Shown: positions 34,048 through 44,359, counted from the stretch's first letter. The stretch is 64,000 nucleotides of DNA from Aquimarina pacifica (GCF_000520955.1 NZ_JACC01000006.1:1-64000), one strand, 5' to 3'. Numbers and translations: made by a program. Notes: a model not told the origin generated them from the sequence alone.

Positions 34048-35070
34048 ATGGCACTTAATAAAAATGCACTCATACGATATAAAACGATAGACAAATGTTT
34101 GCAAAATAACAATCGTAACTGGACTCTTAATGACCTAATCACGTCATGCTCTGATGCACTATACGAATATGAAGGAAGAGATATTAATGTAAGTAAACGA
34201 ACTGTGCAGTTAGATATTCAGATGATGAGAAGTGATAAATTGGGATATAATGCGCCTATTGAGGTGTATGATAAAAAATACTATCGATATGCTGATGCAG
34301 ACTATTCTATTACCGATATTCCCTTGACAGAAAATGACATGAATGTCTTATCAGAAACGGTTGAGATGCTAAAACAGTTTAAGGATTTCTCTTTATTTTC
34401 TGAACTCGGCGGAATCATACAACGTCTTGAAGACAAAGTATATACCGAAAAAACACAACAATCAGCTATTATTCATTTGGATAAAAATGAAAAACTACGA
34501 GGATTAGAACATCTAGACATTTTATATCAAGCAATTCTCAAAAAAATAGTACTAAAAATTACGTATCAATCTTTTACTGCCAGAAAAGCTACAGAGTTTG
34601 TATTTTACCCTTTTATCTTAAAAGAATTTAATAATCGATGGTTTCTAATAGGAAAACCAAATGCTAAAAAGCAACAACCGATCGTTACCCTAGCTCTAGA
34701 CAGAATGATTGCTATTGATTTTGATACCAAAATCCCATATACAAACACAAGTTTTGATGGAGATGTTTTTTATAAAAACACTATAGGAGTAACGGTTCTT
34801 AATGATGAACAGCTACAAGAGGTTATTTTAAAAATTGATCGAAATAATGCCCCTTATGTAATTACAAAACCGTTTCATCATTCTCAAGAAATTGTAGAAA
34901 AACATGAAGATGGCAGTACAATTATTAAATTATTCGTTCACCTCAACTTTGAACTAGAACGACTTATACTTGGTTTTGGTGACGCTATCGAAGTTAGATC
35001 ACCTAAGCTCCTTAGAAAAAAAATTCGCCAAAAACTAGAACGTGCACATAATCTATATAACCGCAATTAA
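34048..35070 (+). CDS. WYL-domain transcription regulator
   Basis: 340 residues: N-terminal winged helix-turn-helix (about 10-80, NVSKRTVQLDIQMM) and a WYL domain (about 150-235, LKITYQSFTARKATEFVFYPFILKEFNNRWFLIG) with a WCX-type C-terminus (ILGFGDAIEVRSPKLLRKKI). WYL regulators bind small ligands or nucleic acid and often control defence and DNA/RNA damage genes. With an operator-like site in its own promoter and rtcB 3 kb away, it is the second candidate, with the NUDIX regulator, for the factor that reads the TACGCAA palindrome. Confidence 0.88.
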   Translation: MALNKNALIRYKTIDKCLQNNNRNWTLNDLITSCSDALYEYEGRDINVSKRTVQLDIQMMRSDKLGYNAPIEVYDKKYYRYADADYSITDIPLTENDMNVLSETVEMLKQFKDFSLFSELGGIIQRLEDKVYTEKTQQSAIIHLDKNEKLRGLEHLDILYQAILKKIVLKITYQSFTARKATEFVFYPFILKEFNNRWFLIGKPNAKKQQPIVTLALDRMIAIDFDTKIPYTNTSFDGDVFYKNTIGVTVLNDEQLQEVILKIDRNNAPYVITKPFHHSQEIVEKHEDGSTIIKLFVHLNFELERLILGFGDAIEVRSPKLLRKKIRQKLERAHNLYNRN

Positions 35071-35175
35071 GAAAACTGATAACGACGAATCTATTTTAGA
35101 TAAAAAAATCAAAACCAATAGCAAGTAATCTAAATATTATATCGATTTTACAAACACACATCACCAACCTTAAAG

Positions 35176-36099
35176 ATGAAAACTAAAAATACAGAAGCTC
35201 TAATATCAATAGTAACCGCAACCTATAATCGAAGTGAAATTCTGTCATTCACAATCAAATCTGTTCTTAATCAAACATATACTAATTGGGAATTACTAAT
35301 TATTGGAGATTGCTGCACTGATGATACCGAATCTGTAGTAGCAAGTTTTAAGGATAAAAGAATTACCTTTTATAATTTTGAAAAAAACTTCGGGGAGCAA
35401 TCTAAACCGAATAATTATGGGGTACAACATGCCAAGGGCAGTTATATTGCGTTTTTAAATCACGATGATATTTGGTTTAACGATCATCTGGAGGGTTTAA
35501 TGAGTACTCTAAAAAAAAATGAATCTGACTTAGTTTATAGTTGGCACTATCCAGCTCCTATAGATGATGAGGTTGAGCTTATTAATTGTGTTTCTACCGA
35601 TAAAACTCATCGTTATAATTTTGTAGCACCCGCTTCTACATGGTTATTCAAGAAAAGAATGTTTGATGAAATTGGCCCCTGGCGTTCCTACAAAGAAGTT
35701 TACGGCGCGCCCTCTCAAGATTGGCTTGCCCGAATGTATAAAAATGGTAAAAAAATCACAGTTCTTAACAAATTTACCGTAGTAGCCATACAATCAGGAA
35801 AACGAAAAAATAGTTACGTGAATCAGGAACAAACAGAAAATGCTATCCATTATGATCAAGTAACAAATAATCCATTTTTTAGAGAAGAGATCCTTACTAA
35901 GTATTTTGTCTACTATAGTAATCAAAATAATGACTCCGTTTTATTTTTTTTTAAGAAAGGTATTCTCAATTTTTTAAAAAAGACTATTTTAGTTTTTGGT
36001 ATAAGACCAGTTGTACTAAAGCACTTTATTAGATATAGAAAAAAAGGAGCTTTTATTAATAAATTGAGAAAAACAAGAGGCTTAAAAGAAATCAGATGA
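35176..36099 (+). CDS. Glycosyltransferase family 2
   Basis: 307 residues of GT-A fold: ISIVTATYNRSEILSFTIKSV at the N-terminus, DCCTDDTESVV, HDDIWFNDHL as the DxD-type site. No membrane helix. It overlaps the cupin gene by 4 bp (ATGA) and begins a three-gene surface-polysaccharide set. Confidence 0.88.
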   Translation: MKTKNTEALISIVTATYNRSEILSFTIKSVLNQTYTNWELLIIGDCCTDDTESVVASFKDKRITFYNFEKNFGEQSKPNNYGVQHAKGSYIAFLNHDDIWFNDHLEGLMSTLKKNESDLVYSWHYPAPIDDEVELINCVSTDKTHRYNFVAPASTWLFKKRMFDEIGPWRSYKEVYGAPSQDWLARMYKNGKKITVLNKFTVVAIQSGKRKNSYVNQEQTENAIHYDQVTNNPFFREEILTKYFVYYSNQNNDSVLFFFKKGILNFLKKTILVFGIRPVVLKHFIRYRKKGAFINKLRKTRGLKEIR

Positions 36100-36617
36100 A
36101 AAATTGGAAACTTCCGAATCTTACAAAAGATAAACAAGGTATTACCTCTGATTGGGAACTACTAAATCAAGAACTGATAGAAGGAGTTCAATTAAAAGAG
36201 GTTAAAAGTGTCATAAAGGATAATGGATTTTTGACTGAAGTTTTTAGAAAAGAATGGTTTTCTGAGTTTCAAGATGTAGACCAAGTTTTTCAAATTAGAA
36301 TGAATCCAGGTGCTATATCAGGATGGCATGCTCATGAATCTACATGGGATAGAATTTTTGTCAATTTAGGAACCATAAAAGTTATTCTTTATGATTCTAG
36401 AAAAGAAAGCCCTACCTACGGTAAAATTAATGAATTTCGTTTAAGCGAATTTCGTTCTGGTATTGTTACTATTCCTCCAAAAGTATTTCATGCCGTATTC
36501 AATATCGCAGAAAAGGAAAGTGCTCTTTTAAATATTGTTGATGTAGCATATAATTATACGGATCCTGATCATTGGCGTATTCCCATTGATGATCCTTCTA
36601 TTCCATACAAATTTTAG
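36096..36617 (+). CDS. RmlC-like cupin, nucleotide-sugar epimerase type
   Basis: 173 residues, double-stranded beta-helix with QIRMNPGAISGWHAHEST and the second metal/substrate strand IVTIPPKVFHAVFNI. It resembles the dTDP-4-dehydrorhamnose 3,5-epimerase group without fixing the substrate. Located between a glycosyltransferase and a flippase, with stop and next start adjacent. Confidence 0.8.
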   Translation: MKNWKLPNLTKDKQGITSDWELLNQELIEGVQLKEVKSVIKDNGFLTEVFRKEWFSEFQDVDQVFQIRMNPGAISGWHAHESTWDRIFVNLGTIKVILYDSRKESPTYGKINEFRLSEFRSGIVTIPPKVFHAVFNIAEKESALLNIVDVAYNYTDPDHWRIPIDDPSIPYKF

Positions 36618-38087
36618 ATGGCAAAAAAACAAGGGTTTTTAACATCTGGTGTACTCTATTTTGCCAATAATAGCCTTGTAAAAATATTAGGATTTCTTTT
36701 TACCTACTTTTCTAGTAACTATCTTGGTAGTGCATCTTACGGAGTACTTACTCTTGTAATATCTATTACTCTCCTTGCTGCATCCATAGGTGTGGGCGGT
36801 TTTCAGGTTGCCGCTCAGAAAATGCTGAATACCGGTAATAAAACTGAAGAAAACCAAATTATTGGATTCTTATGGATCACTACTGCTATTGTAAGCCTTA
36901 TTTGCTTAGGATTTATACAACTAGCATTACCATATATTGATACTTTTTTTAGTAATGTTGAGATTTATGAAGTTCTAATGATTCTCTCTTTTGGAATCAC
37001 TTTTGTAGCCTCTTCACAACTTATGCTTGGTGTATTTAAAGCAAAGGAAAAACCTGAATTTGTACTCATTGTTGATGTTTGCAATGCATTAACTGGAGTT
37101 CTAATTATTCTTTTAACAATTTTATTAAAATTAGATTTATATAAGCTGGCTTTATTATTATTGGCCAGAGATATTCTAACATTTATTATTTCTTCTTGTT
37201 TATTATTGAAGTTAGGGTTTACGTTTTCGAATATATTTAGGTTATCTAATAAGCTTAAAATTTTAAATTTTTCTTTTCATCTCTTCTTAATCAATCTGGG
37301 ATACTTTTTCATATTCAACACTGGGCGCTATCTAAGCGGGTTTATTCTAACACCCAATGAATTAGGCATCTACTCCCTTGCATTATCATTAGGATTATTA
37401 TTTCTGCTTACCCATGTAGCTTTTTCATCAGTATTTAAACCTCTAGCTTCAAGTTTTCATCAGACTAACGATCTAGAAACAATAGGACATTACTATCGAT
37501 TGTTTAATCGTATTTCTTCGAGTTTTAATGGTATTATTTTTATGGTATATTTAGGTTTTAGCGCATCTGTATTATCTTTTTTTGGAGATGATTTTACAGT
37601 CAAAGAAGGGCAGCTAACCCTCATTATACTTGCAGGAAGCACCTATATATATTGCTGGACCGGATTGAGCAATGGATTGCTTCAAATGACAGAAAAACAA
37701 AAAAATGAACTCATTATAACTGTAATAGGGATACTTTTTAATGTAGTAGTGGGATACCTATTAGGCACTCTCTTTGGTTTGATCGGTATTGCGAGTGCTA
37801 CATTCATTTCTATAGCTTTACGAACTATATTACAGCTCAAATTTATTTCTAGAAATTATACGTTCAAAACAATTCACCCAAGTCAATTATGGGGGCTATC
37901 GATCATTATTATTGCTTCGAGCTTAATCATATTTTTCGATTACAATATATTGATTTCTGCCAGTATGGCGCTATGTGGATTTCTTTTCTTCTTTTTCCAA
38001 CTCTTTTTAATCTTAAAAAACTATAAGACCAATCTTCAGGCATTGATACATCGATTTAAAACGAATAGACATAATCCTAGGGTTTAA
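36618..38087 (+). CDS. Wzx-type polysaccharide flippase
   Basis: 489 residues with 12 to 14 predicted membrane helices and the MATE/PST-like start (GFLTSGVLYFANNSLVKILGF). It would flip lipid-linked sugar units across the inner membrane. The start codon touches the cupin stop; the end overlaps the convergent glycosyltransferase by 11 bp. Confidence 0.88.
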   Translation: MAKKQGFLTSGVLYFANNSLVKILGFLFTYFSSNYLGSASYGVLTLVISITLLAASIGVGGFQVAAQKMLNTGNKTEENQIIGFLWITTAIVSLICLGFIQLALPYIDTFFSNVEIYEVLMILSFGITFVASSQLMLGVFKAKEKPEFVLIVDVCNALTGVLIILLTILLKLDLYKLALLLLARDILTFIISSCLLLKLGFTFSNIFRLSNKLKILNFSFHLFLINLGYFFIFNTGRYLSGFILTPNELGIYSLALSLGLLFLLTHVAFSSVFKPLASSFHQTNDLETIGHYYRLFNRISSSFNGIIFMVYLGFSASVLSFFGDDFTVKEGQLTLIILAGSTYIYCWTGLSNGLLQMTEKQKNELIITVIGILFNVVVGYLLGTLFGLIGIASATFISIALRTILQLKFISRNYTFKTIHPSQLWGLSIIIIASSLIIFFDYNILISASMALCGFLFFFFQLFLILKNYKTNLQALIHRFKTNRHNPRV

Positions 38088-38994
38088 TTCTATAGTAATA
38101 GAAAAAAGCATTCGTACGAATTCTAAATTGGTACCTAAAAAACCTTAAAAAAAGGAGCGGCTGAGATAAACTTCTAATTAGATGGAATATGCATCGGGGT
38201 TTTCTCTTTTTTAACAAGGCATAAAAAAGCTGCATTTCTATGATTGCCGACTCTAATTTCCCACATAATTCACTACCTAACAATTCTTTGTAAAAATCCT
38301 CTTTGACATCAAGATTTGCCAAATGTGAACTATTACCATCATGTATTCTGACATTTACATTGACTTTTTCAATGTATCCAAATCTAGCACCATTTTGTAC
38401 CAAACTAAGAAAAAAATAACAATCTTCTCCCATAATTAGGCCCTCAGGAAACCTTATGTTACCAATTATCGATCTTTTAATAACAAGCGAATGTATAAGA
38501 GGATGATACATTAAAAAATGTAGACTAGGACTATTGCCTAATCCATAGGTATAGTTGGTTCTTAATGTTTCTTTTCTTATCAGAGCTCTAAGACTATTTA
38601 CAGATGGTTCTCCCAAAGAGTTTACCACTTCTCCCCGACAACCAATTATATCGGTCGCACCATCTTCTCTAAATGCAAGTATTGCATCTTCGATCATATT
38701 AGTATGAAGTGTGTCATCATCATCCAGAAACACTACATACTGCCCTTTAGCTTCATTTAATCCAATATTACGACATGCCGAAACTCCTTTTTTGACCTGC
38801 TGCTTTAGCACTCTGATAAGAGGGCTTTTTTTAATAACTTCATCCAAAGCTTCTAGATGTTTCGTATCAGAGCAATCATCGACAATAAGTATTTCTGAGA
38901 CCGAAAAACTTTGGGACAAGACAGACGCCACAGAGTCTGGCAACAAATTAGAACGATTGTATGTCGGGATAATTACAGATATACTTTCTCTCAC
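38077..38994 (-). CDS. Glycosyltransferase family 2
   Basis: 305 residues: ISVIIPTYNRSNLLPDSVASV, DDCSDTKHL, VVFLDDDDTLHTNMI (DxD site) and EDCYFFLSLVQNG. Convergent with the flippase. The C-terminal part is basic and may contact the membrane. Confidence 0.88.
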   Translation of the reverse strand: MRESISVIIPTYNRSNLLPDSVASVLSQSFSVSEILIVDDCSDTKHLEALDEVIKKSPLIRVLKQQVKKGVSACRNIGLNEAKGQYVVFLDDDDTLHTNMIEDAILAFREDGATDIIGCRGEVVNSLGEPSVNSLRALIRKETLRTNYTYGLGNSPSLHFLMYHPLIHSLVIKRSIIGNIRFPEGLIMGEDCYFFLSLVQNGARFGYIEKVNVNVRIHDGNSSHLANLDVKEDFYKELLGSELCGKLESAIIEMQLFYALLKKRKPRCIFHLIRSLSQPLLFLRFFRYQFRIRTNAFFYYYRIKP

Positions 38995-39298
38995 TTAGCT
39001 ACTACTTTGCCTAAAATTTATTATACATTGTCTTTAATTTCAAAGAACGTATTTATATCTCCTTATTCAAAATATTTACACTTCATTTTCTAAGGTTCGA
39101 TAGGATATTACTTCTAATTTAAATGAAATAATTAGGCAGAAAGAGATCAAACTAACACCTCTATATTCTTAGTTACATATCAAAATACCAATATTTTCGC
39201 CCTAGAAAACAGGCCTTACGCGAAATTATTTCTTCAATAACAACATACAATCCTACCTACAAAAAAATTACAGATCATCTTTTTAAATGTTATAAACT
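38995..39298. other. Intergenic gap, nothing recognised
   Basis: 304 bp between the glycosyltransferase start and the end of the PepSY gene. Holds the promoter of the former on its left side. No RNA gene or repeat seen. Confidence 0.55.
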
Positions 39299-40471
39299 CT
39301 AAACTTGATGAGTTATAAGTACTGAGTCCTTATTTTTTGATTGTTTTTTGTATGTTCTCCCATACCATAATAAAATACCACTCACCGGCAATGTTGCACA
39401 AATAAAACTCACTAAAAAAGCAATAATTTTACCCACAATACCCCCTATGGCTCCAATATGAATATCATAGTTCATACGGATTACTTTATCAGCAAATTTG
39501 GCATTCTTATATTTCCCATAAATACTGGTAGCTTCTATTTCTTTGAGTGTATTTTGATCAAAAAACAGATAATCCATATTATAGTATAAACCTCTAGAAT
39601 TACTAACCTCTACTAATATTGAAGTAGTATCGTTTTCTGGGTAATGTAATTCAAAACTAAAGGCATCTCTATACTTATTTTTTAATAGCGGGACCAATTG
39701 ATCGTAATTATGATTAGGGGATATAGTAGAAGTTATAATTTGCTCATTTTCGGGCATTACAAACCTAGGATCTTTATCTCCACCTGTAGCTTTATATGCT
39801 ATAAAATAAAACCAGTTAAAGGCCATTACACATCCCGTAAATGCTAATATCAATCCAAAAGAAGAAACATAAAACCCTACGACTGTATGCAAATCAAAAT
39901 TCTTTCTTTTCCATCTGGTTTTAGCATTCCAGTCAAACTTCAAACGTTGTTTCCAGTTTTTATTATTTCTAGGCCACCATAGAAAAAGACCACTTACCAA
40001 AATCACTAAGAACAATAATACAGAATATGATACAACTCTTGATCCTATGGCATCAGGTAGCCATAAACGCAAATGCCCTTTGAGCACAAAACCAAAAAAA
40101 CCGGCATTATTATCAATTTGTTTGATAACATTTCCTGTATAAGGGTTTAAAAAAACACTGTGATAAAAAACTTCTGGTTCGGCCTCATAAAACACCACTT
40201 CGATTGCCTCGTTGGGTTTTCCGTAGACAACCCCATGAATACTCCTATTAGGAATCACATTTTCTGCTAATTCTTTTATTGTAGAGGCGGGAAGAAAGTC
40301 TTGATTTTGAGGAGTTACATATTTATAATCATCATAAAAACTTTCTATTTCCTCTTTGAACACCCAGAGGCAACCTGTTACAGACACAATAAAAATGACC
40401 AAACCTGTTGTCAACCCTAATATTTTATGAATATTCAAGATGGTTTTGCGAGTGTTCTTCTTTTTACCCAT
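39299..40471 (-). CDS. PepSY-associated membrane protein (siderophore-iron reductase type)
   Basis: 390 residues, four membrane helices and two PepSY-type periplasmic parts: ILGLTTGLVIFIVSVTGCLWVF, the conserved GHLRLWLP and LHTVVGFYVSSFGLILAFTGC, FMVISFI-type end with LPVSGILLWYGR. Such proteins work with TonB receptors in iron uptake, likely passing electrons to ferric siderophore. Last gene of a set with the DUF4374 lipoprotein and the TonB receptor. Confidence 0.88.
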   Translation of the reverse strand: MGKKKNTRKTILNIHKILGLTTGLVIFIVSVTGCLWVFKEEIESFYDDYKYVTPQNQDFLPASTIKELAENVIPNRSIHGVVYGKPNEAIEVVFYEAEPEVFYHSVFLNPYTGNVIKQIDNNAGFFGFVLKGHLRLWLPDAIGSRVVSYSVLLFLVILVSGLFLWWPRNNKNWKQRLKFDWNAKTRWKRKNFDLHTVVGFYVSSFGLILAFTGCVMAFNWFYFIAYKATGGDKDPRFVMPENEQIITSTISPNHNYDQLVPLLKNKYRDAFSFELHYPENDTTSILVEVSNSRGLYYNMDYLFFDQNTLKEIEATSIYGKYKNAKFADKVIRMNYDIHIGAIGGIVGKIIAFLVSFICATLPVSGILLWYGRTYKKQSKNKDSVLITHQV

Positions 40472-40485
40472 AGTATTATTTATAT

Positions 40486-40527
40486 AAAAAAGGACACTCT
40501 CAGAAAAAATGAATGTCTAAGAGTGTC
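40486..40527 (-). terminator. Intrinsic terminator after the DUF4374 gene
   Basis: Minus strand GACACTCT, 19-nt loop, AGAGTGTC and six T. It should partly insulate the PepSY gene from the upstream genes. Confidence 0.8.
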
Positions 40528-40546
40528 TTCTTTTCTAATCGAATGA

Positions 40547-41818
40547 TTAATTAGTTACTTTAAAAATTCCTTTTAACCCTAAACCGAGAACCTTAGCGCC
40601 CTGAGTCGCTGAAGCCGTTTCTGGGTCTACTATATACACATGTGTTTCTGTATCTGTAGAACAGCTAATATATGCTTTACCATCTTCTACAAACATTGGT
40701 GATGTATAGCGATTACCATGATTAGGCACTCCATCAATATCGGTCACTGTCTTATTTTCTAAATCAATAACTACTAATTTGAAAGCATCCTTCAAGAAGA
40801 AGGCTCCCCATTCATAAGCGCCATTAGTATCATCCAAAATAATTCTTGCAATTGCCTTACCATTTCCTATATAATCCATCCAGAATAATTTACCTCCGTC
40901 AGTGGCATCTTCTATGTTAAAGAAATAATCTGCATCAAACTCCGTTTCTCCATCTTTAATCCTTAAGATCCCAGAAGGTTTTGTTGCCGAGGTAAATCCT
41001 GCACTTAATGCAGAGGTAGAAAAGGAATAAATATCACCATTTTCGGTAGCTTCTATACCTGTACTGTGACCATTGACACCGATAGGACTTGTTCTAGTAT
41101 CTTCTATAATTTTTTCTAGTTCAAATTCTGGGTAATCAAAAACTGCAACATAGGCTCTATCTACATCTGGAGTAACATACAATCCATCTGCAGTCCATTT
41201 ATGATAGGATACGAACAATTTGTCATCTCTAAGAACCATACCTGTTACCCACGGAGTAGATCCAGGATCTTCTTCGGTACCGCTTCCCATATCAGTATCA
41301 ATAGGATGTTCTACTATCTCTTCTAACAGCCCTGTTTCTGCATTTACAACATGAAAACGTTTATCAGATAGTCCTCCGTACGTTAGTTCTACAGCTAATA
41401 AGGTATCATCATCTAGAGCAGCATAGTTATCTAGAGTAGATTGAAATGCAAAGTTTGCTTTTTCCTCTAGTTCTCCGTCTTCATTTAATTGATAAGCAAT
41501 ACAGGTATCGTCATCAGAATATCCTGCAGTAAAAATTGTATTTCCAGCACTATGAAAGAATCTCCAGCCTTTTAGAGGTGTTCCCTGACCCTCAACAGAA
41601 ATTTCTCCCGTGGTTAATGATTCTAATGAAGATAGCTCAAGAATATAATCAACAGCAGCAGCGTCTCCTACAGGAAATGCCTCGAATCCAACCACATACT
41701 TAGAAATAGATGTTGGTTCTTCAGTACCTGTACCTTCATCGTCACTGTTACAAGAAAATGTACATATGGACAATGCCATAAATAACATTAGGTTTTTTAT
41801 TAAATTTATAGTTTTCAT
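40547..41818 (-). CDS. DUF4374 lipoprotein of the siderophore uptake operon
   Basis: 423 residues. Lipobox LSICTFSCNSDDEG, then a beta-propeller-like body (FHSAGNTIFTAGY, DDKLFVSYHKW, VIDLENKTVTDIDGVPNHGNRYTSPMFV). DUF4374 proteins sit beside TonB receptors for siderophores in Bacteroidota and probably bind or hold the ferric complex at the surface. 33 bp gap to the receptor gene. Confidence 0.88.
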   Translation of the reverse strand: MKTINLIKNLMLFMALSICTFSCNSDDEGTGTEEPTSISKYVVGFEAFPVGDAAAVDYILELSSLESLTTGEISVEGQGTPLKGWRFFHSAGNTIFTAGYSDDDTCIAYQLNEDGELEEKANFAFQSTLDNYAALDDDTLLAVELTYGGLSDKRFHVVNAETGLLEEIVEHPIDTDMGSGTEEDPGSTPWVTGMVLRDDKLFVSYHKWTADGLYVTPDVDRAYVAVFDYPEFELEKIIEDTRTSPIGVNGHSTGIEATENGDIYSFSTSALSAGFTSATKPSGILRIKDGETEFDADYFFNIEDATDGGKLFWMDYIGNGKAIARIILDDTNGAYEWGAFFLKDAFKLVVIDLENKTVTDIDGVPNHGNRYTSPMFVEDGKAYISCSTDTETHVYIVDPETASATQGAKVLGLGLKGIFKVTN

Positions 41819-41851
41819 TTTTGTTTTAGTTTAAAAAAATTAGCAATTATT

Positions 41852-44227
41852 TTAGTTTGACAAATAGTATCTCAGTTTTATATAAAAAGCTCTCCCTGGT
41901 TGCTGAATCTCGAAATTGTCATAAATTCTGGCATCCATAATATTACGAGCCAATAGAGAAATGTTGTATTTTCCATCTCCAAAAGAATACCCCAAGTGCA
42001 TATTATGAGAAACTTGTTCAGGAATAAGGTCTCGTTCATCTGGATCTCCTTCTACAAAAGAAGTAAGCGGATATTCATGTACATAATAGGTACTCCATGA
42101 GATATTCAACTGATCCTCGTTTGTAAAGACATTTTTAAATCTCCCTCCCAACCTAGAGTTCCCGAATAAATAAGGAATATTTGCAATTCTCTGATTCTTT
42201 AAAAAATCTACACCAGCATTTTCTCCTGCATTACGATCTATGCTATTTTGGTAGGTTGCGTTGACGTCTAAAAAGTATCTATCCTTAAATAGTGTCCTAA
42301 TTTCGCCTTCGACTCCTGTACTTCTTGCATCAGCAGTATTATAGTATCTAGAGAAAATACCTTCTGATCGAATGGCGATAAAGTTTTCTGATTCTCTTAA
42401 AAAAGTGTTTGTATCAACTTGCAATTTTAAATCATTAAAATCGGTAGAGAAAAGAACTCCTAAATTGGCATTGTAACTTTCTTCTGGCAATAACTGTGGA
42501 TTTGATTTTAATAAAAACCCATCTCCAAATAGTTCGAATCCTTCTGGGATTCTAAATGTTCGTTCAAAAGATACTTTTACCCGAAGGTTCTCTAAAATTT
42601 TATAGGTAGAGGCGGCTCCATATCCCAGTTTATCAAAAGTATTTTCAAAACGCGTAAACCTATCTTCTTCTATATTGGTAAAAAGATCCTCTATTACCCC
42701 TTCAGAGTTGAGTAAGTAGCCCTTGGTAAACAAAGAAGTATTCCATTTAGAATCAAACAACTCAACATCATAGGATACTCCAAATATATTTTTGTTTACA
42801 ATATGCGGGTCCTGAAAAGCAATTCTTCCTGATATTGCGGGATCCTCTCCCTTACGTCGAAAATAATTCTTAGTATAATTAAAATGTACCGAATGAGATT
42901 CGTTAAAGACATAAGATGTCAAAGCATTTATCAGGTGTAAATTATCCTCAAATTCAAACAATGTTTTGCTAGCTTCAAATTCTCCTAATGACTGATCGCC
43001 TCGTTCTACAAAACCTCCGAACCAATCATATTTTCTAGAAGAAGTATCTACTACTTTCTCGTTATTTTGAGTAACAGATCCATAAATTTTTAATTTGAGT
43101 TTTTCTTTTAGAAGCTTATTGTTTTCATACTCGATAGCCCCCGAGACGATATTGTTTTGAGTAAAAACTTCACCAAATGGGTTTTGCGGATCTATAGGAT
43201 GTTGAATCTCATTCTTATTGGCCGAAGCGGTAAATCCTATAATCAAACGATCTGCATATGCCTTATCAACTACACCTGTTTTGAACTGTACCATTTGCGA
43301 ATTATACGCATCATGAAAACGCTCTACATCATCTACACGAACACCTGTATCATTGCCTAGTTCATCTCTCACCTCTATACCATCAATGGTATAATTGTTA
43401 TCAGAATAGTTATAAAATGAGGACACTTGAAACATCCACCCTTTTTTATTATAATATTGACCATTTACAGTGGCACGATGCGTATTAAATGAACCTATAT
43501 CATAGGATACATCTAGAAAATCATTTTTACGCCTATTGGTTATAATATTTATTGCTCCTCCCAAAGCATCTGCTCCTAAATGAATAGGCACAACTCCTTT
43601 GTAAACTTCGGCTCTCTCTATTAACGTGGCAGGAAAATTATTGAGAGATAAAGAGCTCCCAAAATTCTCTATGGGGATTCCATCTATGAAGAACTTTACC
43701 TGCTTTCCCGATAGTCCATTTAGCGAAAAATCAAAAGCGGCTCCTAAACCTCCTCTCTGACGAACATTAACCCCGGGTATAGTAGTCAATACAGCATTCA
43801 CATCAACACTTATATTCTTTAACTCTTTGGTTTGTATAACTTCTACCTCAAACGCTTTTTCTTTAATCTTTTGCGCTGCTGTCTTACTCTTTATAATTAC
43901 GTCTTTTAATGCTTCAACGCTTTCTTCGAGAACAATGGTAATAGACTCCATCCTCGTATCAACTACCTCAATTGTAGTAGTCTTCGTTTTAAAACCAACG
44001 AAACTAGTTTTTAAGGTATATGTCCCCTTTGGAATAGCAATTTCAAACCTTCCGTCAAAATCACTTGTTGTACCAACATTTTTGAGCTCGACAACACGTA
44101 TAGAAGCTTCAGAAACAGGATTTGAATTCTGATCTATTACTACACCTTGTATTGTCTTTTGGCCCTGACAAAAAAGAGCAACAAAAAGCAATAAAAAAAC
44201 ACTGTTTTTTCTTTTTAAAATAACCAC
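41852..44227 (-). CDS. TonB-dependent siderophore receptor with carboxypeptidase-like N-terminus
   Basis: 791 residues: signal peptide (FVALFCQGQ), a carboxypeptidase-regulatory-like domain (KTIQGVVIDQNSNPVSEASI), a plug (LTTIPGVNVRQRGGLGAAF, KGVVPIHLGADALGGAINI) and a 22-strand barrel ending ARAFYIKLRYYLSN. No in-frame ATG upstream; a GTG at 44227 is the best start. Next to PepSY/DUF4374 and divergent from the AraC gene. Its substrate is probably the hydroxamate made by the genes at 46-56 kb. Confidence 0.92.
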   Translation of the reverse strand: MVILKRKNSVFLLLFVALFCQGQKTIQGVVIDQNSNPVSEASIRVVELKNVGTTSDFDGRFEIAIPKGTYTLKTSFVGFKTKTTTIEVVDTRMESITIVLEESVEALKDVIIKSKTAAQKIKEKAFEVEVIQTKELKNISVDVNAVLTTIPGVNVRQRGGLGAAFDFSLNGLSGKQVKFFIDGIPIENFGSSLSLNNFPATLIERAEVYKGVVPIHLGADALGGAINIITNRRKNDFLDVSYDIGSFNTHRATVNGQYYNKKGWMFQVSSFYNYSDNNYTIDGIEVRDELGNDTGVRVDDVERFHDAYNSQMVQFKTGVVDKAYADRLIIGFTASANKNEIQHPIDPQNPFGEVFTQNNIVSGAIEYENNKLLKEKLKLKIYGSVTQNNEKVVDTSSRKYDWFGGFVERGDQSLGEFEASKTLFEFEDNLHLINALTSYVFNESHSVHFNYTKNYFRRKGEDPAISGRIAFQDPHIVNKNIFGVSYDVELFDSKWNTSLFTKGYLLNSEGVIEDLFTNIEEDRFTRFENTFDKLGYGAASTYKILENLRVKVSFERTFRIPEGFELFGDGFLLKSNPQLLPEESYNANLGVLFSTDFNDLKLQVDTNTFLRESENFIAIRSEGIFSRYYNTADARSTGVEGEIRTLFKDRYFLDVNATYQNSIDRNAGENAGVDFLKNQRIANIPYLFGNSRLGGRFKNVFTNEDQLNISWSTYYVHEYPLTSFVEGDPDERDLIPEQVSHNMHLGYSFGDGKYNISLLARNIMDARIYDNFEIQQPGRAFYIKLRYYLSN

Positions 44228-44275
44228 TGACTATAATTATTTTTTGATTAATTTAGCGATCTGAAAATATTATTT

Positions 44276-44292
44276 ATATTTAATCTAAATAA
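44276..44292. promoter_or_regulatory. Putative iron-repressor palindrome, receptor promoter
   Basis: Minus strand TTATTTAGATTAAATAT, arms TTATTTA/TAAATA(A) around GAT, just downstream of a TAATTTTG -7 element. The same palindrome stands in the same place before the decarboxylase (55722). Confidence 0.65.
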
Positions 44293-44330
44293 ATTTAAAG
44301 TGCAAAATTAGTGTCTATAGCAAGAGAAAA

Positions 44331-44359
44331 ATGACGCATTATGGATAAAAAAAGACGCA
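44331..44359. promoter_or_regulatory. Direct-repeat element GACGCA-N15-GACGCA at the araC start
   Basis: Two GACGCA hexamers 21 bp apart (44333 and 44354), overlapping the araC start codon, with GGATAAAAAAAGACG between. Almost the same sequence stands upstream of the decarboxylase. Two-helical-turn spacing suits an AraC-type dimer. Confidence 0.65.
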
